A stretch of 20,257 bases of DNA from Chloroflexota bacterium (GTDB lineage: Bacteria > Chloroflexota > Anaerolineae > Aggregatilineales > UBA2796). The position numbers and the translations under genes were made by a program. Below are positions 14,945 to 20,257 of the stretch, in pieces (position 1 is the stretch's first letter; each line of letters opens with the position of its first letter). The notes under the pieces were generated by a model, which was not told the origin of the DNA, ran no database searches, and saw only the letters and a program-made list of their open reading frames with translations. The stretch lies in assembly GCA_003695215.1 (NCBI GenBank), contig RFIM01000172.1, positions 1 to 20,257 of the forward strand, written 5' to 3'.

Positions 14945-14971
14945 GATTTTCCCTCAAGGATCGCTGAGGCA

Positions 14972-14980
14972 ATTATAGCA
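14972..14980 (-). promoter_or_regulatory. Extended -10 promoter of the GMC oxidoreductase
   Basis: Minus-strand TGCTATAAT, a perfect TATAAT with TGn extension, 28 nt before ATG 14944. No clear -35 is visible, as expected for extended -10 promoters. The GAGGG ribosome binding site lies between it and the start. Confidence 0.55.
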
Positions 14981-15049
14981 AATCGCGTGCCCAGTGCCTC
15001 TCAGGCAGCCGCGAGCTGAACTATCCATAGCGTTTGTTGATCCCGCGAA

Positions 15050-15105
15050 AATTAAATTTTTTTACACTTTCTTTGTGAGTTTTTTAGTGAATATCAAGCT
15101 ACAAT
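15050..15105 (+). promoter_or_regulatory. AT-rich promoter region of the secreted protein gene
   Basis: The rest of the 203-nt intergenic region (14945-15147) holds the most AT-rich stretch of the window (about 15050-15092, several A and T runs), ending in TACAAT (15100-15105), a good -10, 43 nt before the ATG. A -35 at standard spacing is not clear, and the T runs may act as an UP-type element. A 6-bp stem (TTTTGC 15121-15126 with GCAAAA 15138-15143) partly covers the AAAGG ribosome binding site. Confidence 0.45.
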
Positions 15106-15147
15106 GGGTCTTGAAAACGCTTTTGCGCCCCAGAAAGGCAAAACATC

Positions 15148-15762
15148 ATGGGAATCGTTAGGCATCGTCCGCTTTTGGCGCTCCTAGTTGCAGCGCTCGT
15201 CTTTACGCTGAGCAACTTTTTAGGGATCGCGCCCGCTCAAGCAGCTGCAACAGCAGCTTTTGATGTCACTTGCTCCAGTGTCACGCTCCAGATCACAGGC
15301 GCTCCTAGTGGCACGTCTTATGACCTGCTTGTAATCCTCCCCGACAGTACAAGTTTGTACCAGCCACCTGTGCCAACAGTCGGCGGTGCTGTGACAATTA
15401 CACTCACTTTCCCTTCGCTCCCAGAAGGCAGCTATATCTATGCGGATACGTGGCAATTTTCACCGCTAATAATGAATTTCGCCTCCATCAACAAGCGCTG
15501 CGGCTACGATGGTATACCTGTGCCACCAGGCTTCATCTTTGCTGAGATCACTTGCGATGTGACCGTTTTCCAAGTGCCCAATCCCGATTTCCCGACTTCA
15601 GCGCGCCTGCGCAAGGGCCAGACTTGGTTCGTCAATCCCAAGCCCGTGCCTGCTCAGATCGATACCTTCTACAAGGAATGGACGGAAGTCTTCGTAGCAG
15701 GCCCGCGCACAGGCTACATTCCCACGGCCTGCGTCAATCCTGTGCCGCGCTTCAGGCGCTGA
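15148..15762 (+). CDS. Secreted protein with C-terminal SH3-like region, unknown function
   Basis: A 204-aa exported protein. The signal peptide (about residues 1-32) runs to APAQA. No lipobox and no later membrane segment, so it is probably released or wall-associated. Residues about 36-118 are beta-rich (FDVTCSSVTLQITGAPSGTS, VTITLTFPSLPEGSYIY). The last 70 residues (AEITCDVTVFQVPNPDFPTS, RLRKGQTWFV, WTEVFVAGPRTGYIPTACV) resemble a bacterial SH3-like domain: small beta barrel, W-x-E-V-F then G-Y-I-P. Paired cysteines (C42 with C113, and the two in the last region) could form disulfides. SH3-like domains often bind peptidoglycan, but that is only a family tendency. A monocistronic gene flanked by its own promoter and hairpin. 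Confidence 0.78.
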   Translation: MGIVRHRPLLALLVAALVFTLSNFLGIAPAQAAATAAFDVTCSSVTLQITGAPSGTSYDLLVILPDSTSLYQPPVPTVGGAVTITLTFPSLPEGSYIYADTWQFSPLIMNFASINKRCGYDGIPVPPGFIFAEITCDVTVFQVPNPDFPTSARLRKGQTWFVNPKPVPAQIDTFYKEWTEVFVAGPRTGYIPTACVNPVPRFRR

Positions 15763-15787
15763 TCTGCGGCGTAAAGTTGAGTGAATT

Positions 15788-15819
15788 CATCAGGGCAGTC
15801 CAAATGGACTGCTCTGATG
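15788..15819 (+). terminator. Strong hairpin between the secreted protein gene and xseA
   Basis: A 14-bp stem, CATCAGGGCAGTCC (15788-15801) with GGACTGCTCTGATG (15806-15819), has one G.T pair and loop AAAT. It is the most stable intergenic structure seen here. The flank has only short T pairs, so it is an atypical rho-independent terminator or an mRNA 3' stabiliser. The rest of the 127-nt gap (15763-15889) shows nothing definite; TTGCAT (15820) with TGATAA (15841) is a weak promoter candidate for xseA. Confidence 0.6.
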
Positions 15820-15889
15820 TTGCATGGATGCGCTGATATGTGATAAGCTGGTAGGCTGATTCGCCAGCAATATCGCCAATCGAGTTGCC

Positions 15890-17128
15890 ATGTCCGATAT
15901 ACGAATCTTCAGTGTCAGCGCCTTGAACGCCTACATGCGTCGCTTGATCGAGAGCGATCAGCTGCTCCAAGATGTCTGGATCGAAGGCGAAGTCTCGAAT
16001 TTCCGCACCCCAAGCAGCGGGCACTTGTACTTCACGCTCAAAGATGCCTACGCTGAGCTGCGCGTCGTAGTTTGGCGCGATAAAGTACAGCGTCTAACGC
16101 ACCAACCGCAAAATGGCGAGCGCATCCGAGCGCACGGACACGTCAACGTCTATGCGCAAGGCGGAACCTATCAGCTGCACGCGGATGCAGTCCAGCTGGC
16201 TGCAGTTCAGGGCGATCTGATGGCGCAATTCCGCGCGCTATGGGCCAAGTTGGAAGCCGAAGGCCTGTTCCGCCCTGAGCTGAAGCGCGCGCTGCCGCGC
16301 TTTCCGCGTCGGATCGGCGTGGTGACTGCAGAAGGCACAGCTGCTTTTCAGGACGTCTGCAACGTGCTACGTCGGCGCTATCCGCTGGCCGAGATTTGGC
16401 TCAGCCCTGCGCCAGTGCAAGGCCCTGAAGCGGCGCCACGCCTGATCGCGGCGCTGCAGCAGGTAGATGCGCTGGGCGTGGACGTGATCCTGCTAGTGCG
16501 CGGCGGCGGAAGCACTGAAGACCTGTGGTGCTTCAACGATGAGCAATTAGCGCGCACTTTGCGCACAACGCGCGCGCCTGTGATCACAGGCATCGGGCAT
16601 GAAATTGACACGACGCTGGTTGATGGCACTGCCGATCAGCGCGCGCCGACGCCTTCAGCCGCTGCCGAGATGGCCACACCTGATATAGCCAACCTGCGCG
16701 ATGAGCTAGCGCGCTATTCCGAACGCATGAAAAATGCGCTGATGAGTCGCCTTCAGCAAGCAAGAGTTGAGCTAGACGGCGTGAAGCAGGCTTTGCGGCT
16801 AGTCTCGCCGCGCGCGCGCCTTGAAGGCGAGAGACAGCGCTTGGATGTGCTGAGCTTGCGCCTTGAACACGCCATGCGCGCTTATCTGCAGCGCACTGCC
16901 GAGCGCCTCGCCGTTCAGGCACGCGCCTTGGAGCACGCCAATCCGCTCAGCTTGCTGGCCCGTGGCTATGCCATTGTCAGCGATCCGACTACAGGCAAGC
17001 CGATCACCAGCGCCGCGCAGGCTATGCCAAACGCCGATCTCAACGTACAATTAGCCAGTGGATACCTGCAGGTGCGCGTCCGACAGCGCACCTTGCCCGT
17101 TGACTCAACCGAAAGGCCGACCCGATGA
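15890..17128 (+). CDS. xseA: Exodeoxyribonuclease VII large subunit
   Basis: Catalytic subunit of exonuclease VII, which degrades single-stranded DNA from both ends to oligonucleotides and takes part in repair; cytosolic, acting with several XseB subunits. Of 412 aa, residues about 5-105 form the OB-fold DNA-binding domain (SVSALNAYMRRLIESD, VWIEGEVSNFRTPSSGHLYF). The nuclease domain carries IGVVTAEGTAAFQDVCNVL (142-160), RGGGSTEDLWCFNDEQL (204-220) and ITGIGHEIDTTLVDGTADQR (232-251) followed by APTPSAAAE. The first of these usually reads TSPTGAAxxD, so it is slightly divergent. A coiled-coil C-terminal region (about 275-360) is where XseB binds. Start codon context is weak (no clear Shine-Dalgarno). 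It overlaps xseB by ATGA. Confidence 0.96.
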   Translation: MSDIRIFSVSALNAYMRRLIESDQLLQDVWIEGEVSNFRTPSSGHLYFTLKDAYAELRVVVWRDKVQRLTHQPQNGERIRAHGHVNVYAQGGTYQLHADAVQLAAVQGDLMAQFRALWAKLEAEGLFRPELKRALPRFPRRIGVVTAEGTAAFQDVCNVLRRRYPLAEIWLSPAPVQGPEAAPRLIAALQQVDALGVDVILLVRGGGSTEDLWCFNDEQLARTLRTTRAPVITGIGHEIDTTLVDGTADQRAPTPSAAAEMATPDIANLRDELARYSERMKNALMSRLQQARVELDGVKQALRLVSPRARLEGERQRLDVLSLRLEHAMRAYLQRTAERLAVQARALEHANPLSLLARGYAIVSDPTTGKPITSAAQAMPNADLNVQLASGYLQVRVRQRTLPVDSTERPTR

Positions 17129-17382
17129 ACGAACTGCCCGCTATCCAAAGTTTTGAAGAGGCCTATCAGCGCCTGAGCCAGATCGTCAATCAGCTAGAGC
17201 GCGGCGTGCTCAGCCTTGACGAGTCGCTAGCGCTCTATGAGCGCGGACGTGCCCTGCTCGCCTTCTGCCAGCAGAAGTTAGATTCAGCCGTCTTGCGTGT
17301 CCATAAAGTCGATTCAGCTGACGCGCCCGACGACTTTGAAGACGAATTCGATCCTTCCGATCCAGAAGCCTTGCCTTTCTGA
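17125..17382 (+). CDS. xseB: Exodeoxyribonuclease VII small subunit
   Basis: An 85-aa regulatory subunit that binds the XseA coiled coil. SFEEAYQRLSQIVNQLERGV, then LSLDESLALYERGRALLAFC and QQKLDSA, is the complete family pattern of two helices. After about residue 65 the tail is acidic (DAPDDFEDEFDPSDPEA), as often in this family. Its ATG overlaps the xseA stop by 4 nt (ATGA), so the two subunits are co-translated. Confidence 0.95.
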   Translation: MNELPAIQSFEEAYQRLSQIVNQLERGVLSLDESLALYERGRALLAFCQQKLDSAVLRVHKVDSADAPDDFEDEFDPSDPEALPF

Positions 17383-17388
17383 AAGCGC

Positions 17389-17928
17389 ATGGTTCATGCA
17401 ATGACAGATATCTTGACTACATCGCGGCGCGTGGCCTGGAGTCATCCACACCTCGATCGGAAGCTTACCGAAGGCGCAGGCTACACACTGGTGGCCACTG
17501 CGCCTATGGCCAAAGGCGAGCTGCTGGTCGTCTGGGGCGGAATCATCGTGGATACAGCGACCTTGCGCACATTGCCTGAGATGGCGCAACATCGCTCTAT
17601 TCAGGTTGAGGAAGATTTGCACCTGACGAGCGGCATGGTAGACGATTTAGCTGACTGCGTCAATCATTCCTGCAATCCGAACGCCGGCTTGCAAGGTCAG
17701 ATCGCGCTGATCGCGCTGCGCGATATCGCCGCAGGCGAGGAAGTCTGTTTCGATTACGCGATGTGCGATGGCGATCCTAGTTTCCGCATGACCTGCCTGT
17801 GCGGCCAGCCGAATTGCCGCGGCGTGATTACAGGCGATGATTGGCGCATTCCAGAGCTTCAGCAGCGCTACAAAGGCTATTTCTCGCCTTATTTGCAGCG
17901 CCGCATCGATCGGCTCAACGGCTGCTAG
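17389..17928 (+). CDS. SET-domain protein with post-SET cysteines (probable protein-lysine methyltransferase)
   Basis: A 179-aa SET-fold protein; such proteins transfer a methyl group from SAM to lysine in proteins. The active-site knot is visible: DCVNHSCNPNAGL (89-101, core NHSCNPN 92-98) and AGEEVCFDYAM (115-125, with Tyr123). Cysteines C136, C138 and C143 (CLCGQPNCRG) match the post-SET zinc motif, with C95 as likely fourth ligand. The N-terminal strands (GAGYTLVATAPMAKGELLVV) correspond to the usual GxGxxA start. ATG 17389 lies 6 nt after the xseB stop; ATG 17401 (MTDIL) is an alternative. Co-transcription with xseAB is likely. The protein target is unknown; an HU-like or ribosomal protein is one guess. 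It shares a CTAG stop site with the convergent methyltransferase gene. Confidence 0.87.
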   Translation: MVHAMTDILTTSRRVAWSHPHLDRKLTEGAGYTLVATAPMAKGELLVVWGGIIVDTATLRTLPEMAQHRSIQVEEDLHLTSGMVDDLADCVNHSCNPNAGLQGQIALIALRDIAAGEEVCFDYAMCDGDPSFRMTCLCGQPNCRGVITGDDWRIPELQQRYKGYFSPYLQRRIDRLNGC

Positions 17929-18773
17929 GCAGGTTTGCGCGCCTTGAGCGCCAAATTGACCGTCGAGACGTCATCGGGCTCGTTCATCCGATTAGGGCGG
18001 TCGAACCAGTTCAGGATCGCCAAGCCAAGATTGATCGGATTGAGCAGGCTGCCATCGTTCTGATCGAACGCAGCTCGGTCAGCTGCTTGTGCCATGCGTT
18101 TCGGCAAGGCGCCGCTCTCCAGCAAGGGCTTGCCGATGCCGTACACCAAATTGTGGATGAACGGAAAACAGTAGTGCGTGAAGGCGCGCTCTTCTTCCAC
18201 GCTGAAGCCCGCTTGCTCAACGACTTGGCGCAACTGCGCTTTGGTGTATAGGCGCACATGATTTGCCCAGATGCCTGCCAGCAAGCCCTGCTTGATTGGC
18301 GGCAGGCCGAGCTTCTCGAGCGTCTTGTTGATCGGATCCCACCAAAAAGGATAATTAGCGTTCGGCACAGTGATCGCCACCACGCCGTTCGGCTTCAGCA
18401 CGCGGTAAATCTCGCGCAGGCCGCGCCGATCGTCCTCAAGGTGCTCTAAGACTTCAGAGAGAATCACGCCATCAAACTGGGCGTCTTCAAAAGGCTGCTC
18501 ATAGACGCTAGCGCGCACTAAGGTGATGTTGGGCAGCTGCGCCAAGTTGCGGCGCGTCTTGGCGATGATCTCAGGATCGAGCTCTAAGCCGTAGAGCCTG
18601 CAGGCGCTCACGGCGCGGATCATCTTCAGGTAGAAGCCGCGTCCACAGCCGCAATCTAGGATCGTCTTCTCTGCGGTTGGCTGCAGCCACTCAAAAATGG
18701 TGCGGACGCGCTTTTTGAAGGCCATATCTGCTTCGTTGCGCGTCAGGCGCAGAAAGGTGGCTTCATCTAGCAT
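17925..18773 (-). CDS. Class I SAM-dependent methyltransferase
   Basis: A 282-aa methyltransferase with a Rossmann fold. Motif I is TILDCGCGRGFYLKM (37-51), then acidic LYGLELDPE (about 60-68) that holds the SAM ribose, FDGVILSEVLEHLED (motif IV region) and REIYRVLKPNGVVAITVPN, as in Methyltransf_11/25 members. The C-terminal half (about 145-282) has NYPFWWDPINKTLEKLG, KAQLRQVVEQAGFSVEEERA and a hydrophobic end, a pattern seen in methyltransferases acting on polyprenyl-linked sugars or lipids. It is the last gene of the flippase-like, GT4, methyltransferase set, 6 nt after the GT4 gene, so its acceptor is probably an envelope glycan or glycolipid. This acceptor is inference. Confidence 0.85.
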   Translation of the reverse strand: MLDEATFLRLTRNEADMAFKKRVRTIFEWLQPTAEKTILDCGCGRGFYLKMIRAVSACRLYGLELDPEIIAKTRRNLAQLPNITLVRASVYEQPFEDAQFDGVILSEVLEHLEDDRRGLREIYRVLKPNGVVAITVPNANYPFWWDPINKTLEKLGLPPIKQGLLAGIWANHVRLYTKAQLRQVVEQAGFSVEEERAFTHYCFPFIHNLVYGIGKPLLESGALPKRMAQAADRAAFDQNDGSLLNPINLGLAILNWFDRPNRMNEPDDVSTVNLALKARKPA

Positions 18774-18779
18774 GGTCGC

Positions 18780-20006
18780 TCAGGCATCCTTGCGTTTGCG
18801 CTTATGGAAATCGGGCGTTTTGATGCGGCTGTGCTGGGCCGCTTCGCGGAAAATGCGCTCATAGGTATCGATAGTGCGCTCGAAGCTGAAGATGGCCTCG
18901 ATCTCGTGGCGCGGCCTGATGTAGCGCTCACGGTTGGCGATCACCTCACAGATGGCCTCACCAAAGGCGCGCCAATCGCCGCGCGGCGCAATCTTGCCCA
19001 TACCCGTGACTGTCACAGGCACGCGGCCGCCCGGCGTATCGCTCATGACCACAGGCGTGCCGCACAGCATCGCCTCAACCTGCGCTAAGGCAAAGCACTC
19101 TGTATCACTCGGCAAGACCATCACGTCCAGCGCGGCGTAGAAGTTGGCGAGCGCTTCGCGGCTGGTGATCACGCCTAGAAAGATCAGCTGATCGCGATAC
19201 TTCTGCACTAAGTCCTGATGGCGTTGCCAGGTATCCTCGTAGGGAATGTTGTACTGACCTGCGAAGACGATCCGCGCGTTCGGATATTTGCGATTGATGA
19301 CTTCCAGAGCGCGGATCAAGATATCAGGCCGTTTCTCCTGCACGAATCGGCCCGAGTAGCCGATGATCGGGCCGCCCTCTTTCTGCCATTGGGCGCGCAG
19401 CTCGCGCACGCGCTCAGGGTTCGGCTGTGGGATGCGCACAGGCGGATAGTTCGGCACGACTTTGTGCATGTACGGACGCAGATAGTAGCTGTGATCGGCG
19501 TAATCTTGGCTGTAGGCGATGATTCGGTAGGCCTTGCGCGCCAAGATTTTGTAAAGCTGGAAGGTCACGAATTGGATGAAGCGATTCTTCAGGCCTGCAG
19601 GCAGGATCAAATCGCCGTGATGCGTGTTGACCACGCTTTTGCCCGTCAGCGTAGCGATGATGGCCACCAGCCAGGTCTCAAACATCGGCGTGTTGGAGAA
19701 GATCAAGTCGTATTGGCGCATGAAGGCGTAGAGCGCTATCGGATAGAACGGCATGATCATGGCGCGGCTGAGCTTGATAGGCGCCCAGAGCCGCACAATC
19801 CGCACGCCGTTGATGGTCTCATCACGGGGCAGGTCTAGGCTGTGCCGTGCGCACAGCACTGTCACTTCGTGGCCACGCGCCGCCAAGGCTTCAGCCACAT
19901 CCTGCACGTGGATGGTATAGCCTGTGTAGTGTGGCACATAATAGAGCAAGCTGATCAAGATTTTGAGCGGACGCTCAGCAGGCACTTCGGACACTTGGAT
20001 GCTCAT
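18780..20006 (-). CDS. Glycosyltransferase family 4 (GT-B fold)
   Basis: A 408-aa retaining glycosyltransferase likely active at the cytoplasmic face of the membrane. The N-terminal domain contains YYVPHYTGYTIHVQDVAEAL and ARGHEVTVLCA (about 22-54). The donor-binding domain has IGYSGRFVQEKRPDIL (215-230, with R220 and K225) and the EX7E motif in SDTECFALAQVEAMLCGTPV (E303, E311). Both are diagnostic. The tail after residue 380 is basic. Its ATG overlaps the stop of the flippase-like gene by 4 nt (ATGA). The context indicates sugar transfer to a lipid carrier or surface glycan. The sugar is unknown. Confidence 0.92.
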   Translation of the reverse strand: MSIQVSEVPAERPLKILISLLYYVPHYTGYTIHVQDVAEALAARGHEVTVLCARHSLDLPRDETINGVRIVRLWAPIKLSRAMIMPFYPIALYAFMRQYDLIFSNTPMFETWLVAIIATLTGKSVVNTHHGDLILPAGLKNRFIQFVTFQLYKILARKAYRIIAYSQDYADHSYYLRPYMHKVVPNYPPVRIPQPNPERVRELRAQWQKEGGPIIGYSGRFVQEKRPDILIRALEVINRKYPNARIVFAGQYNIPYEDTWQRHQDLVQKYRDQLIFLGVITSREALANFYAALDVMVLPSDTECFALAQVEAMLCGTPVVMSDTPGGRVPVTVTGMGKIAPRGDWRAFGEAICEVIANRERYIRPRHEIEAIFSFERTIDTYERIFREAAQHSRIKTPDFHKRKRKDA

Positions 20007-20257
20007 CCTTCTGTTTTGGAGGTCTCAAGCGCGGCTTCGGGCGCAGGTTTGCGCGCCACAGCTGTGCGCGCCGCTCGGAAGACTTCGCCGAGTGAGACGC
20101 GCTCTTGCAGCAAGCCGATATAGCCGAGGATCACGTAGCAAGCCGCGTTCACTAGGTGCAGCACGACGGCGAAAGCGAAAGCGCGCTCTTGTGGCAAGCC
20201 ATTGGCAGGATCGACCATGCCGCTCAGCTGCAGGCCGACGATAATGGCCGCCTCAAA
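20003..20257 (-). CDS. Flippase-like (UPF0104/LPG synthase TM domain) membrane protein, 3' part only
   Basis: The reading frame is open across the right window edge, so only the last 84 residues are present. The visible C-terminus has two hydrophobic stretches, one running into the edge (EAAIIVGLQLSGMV) and AFAFAVVLHLVNAACYVILG, followed by a cytoplasmic tail (RTAVARKPAPEAALETSKTEG). The sequence EAAIIVGLQLSGMVDP then FAFAVVLHLVNAAC is typical of the C-terminal helices of UPF0104/AglD-like flippase proteins. Its stop overlaps the GT4 start (ATGA). A role in moving lipid-linked material or providing a lipid substrate fits the neighbouring GT4 and methyltransferase, but with so little sequence the family call is moderate. 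Confidence 0.6.
   Translation of the reverse strand, partial: FEAAIIVGLQLSGMVDPANGLPQERAFAFAVVLHLVNAACYVILGYIGLLQERVSLGEVFRAARTAVARKPAPEAALETSKTEG

Noticed and set aside
14945..15147. Possible small RNA or riboswitch in the 203-nt intergenic region
   Set aside because: Only a divergent pair of promoter elements, an AT-rich block and a short stem near the ribosome binding site are visible; no known riboswitch core was recognised.
19218..19838. 206-aa open frame on the plus strand
   Set aside because: It is antisense to the GT4 gene, whose motifs (EX7E and GRFVQEK) are intact.
1..20257. Defence system, prophage, transposon or CRISPR array
   Set aside because: I found no transposase, integrase, nuclease-defence gene, terminal inverted repeats or spaced direct repeats; the only clear tandem repeat is the short one at 2245-2286.

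Overview
The window is about 20.3 kb of gene-dense bacterial DNA with moderately high GC. It holds 23 protein-coding genes (two cut by the window edges) and no rRNA, tRNA, IS element or CRISPR array that I can see. The best guess for the source is a Chloroflexota (Anaerolineae-like) bacterium. The reasons are Pro/Thr-rich stalks on exported proteins, an F420-type luciferase-like oxidoreductase, a group II truncated haemoglobin closely resembling the actinobacterial GlbO type, and many family members with unusual active sites. This is inference from protein style; no marker gene is present. Genes are tightly packed: at least seven junctions are 1-4 nt start/stop overlaps, all three convergent pairs have touching or overlapping stop codons, and no gene-free stretch exceeds about 205 nt.

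Layout. (1) 2-2772 (+): the 3' part of an amidohydrolase, then glbO, a small membrane protein and a lipoprotein. (2) 2821-5344 (+): class I fructose-bisphosphate aldolase fbaB closed by a hairpin terminator, then an F420-dependent LLM oxidoreductase overlapping a small unknown gene. (3) 5341-9644 (-): a five-gene unit reading leftward, in transcription order a CPBP-like membrane protein without its catalytic motif, a 5'-nucleotidase-like protein without its metal ligands, a NIF3-family dinuclear-metal protein, a membrane-anchored surface protein and a GT87-type glycosyltransferase. (4) 9811-12953 (+): a carbohydrate-type ABC importer (binding protein, hairpin, two permeases; no ATPase gene here). 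(5) 12956-14944 (-): a large GMC oxidoreductase resembling long-chain alcohol oxidases. (6) 15148-15762 (+): a secreted protein with an SH3-like C-terminal region and a strong 3' hairpin. (7) 15890-17928 (+): xseA-xseB (exonuclease VII) followed by a SET-domain protein methyltransferase homologue. (8) 17925-20257 (-): a cell-envelope glycan set consisting of a flippase-like membrane protein (partial), a GT4 glycosyltransferase and a SAM methyltransferase.

Most genes are housekeeping or common accessory functions. No defence system or mobile element was found. The least explained part is the 5341-9644 leftward unit, where two enzyme-like proteins that appear to have lost their catalytic residues sit beside an intact NIF3 protein. 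Other points of note are an amidohydrolase with Gln in place of a conserved active-site His, a bacterial SET protein with a post-SET cysteine cluster, and extended -10 promoters placed back to back between 9645 and 9810.
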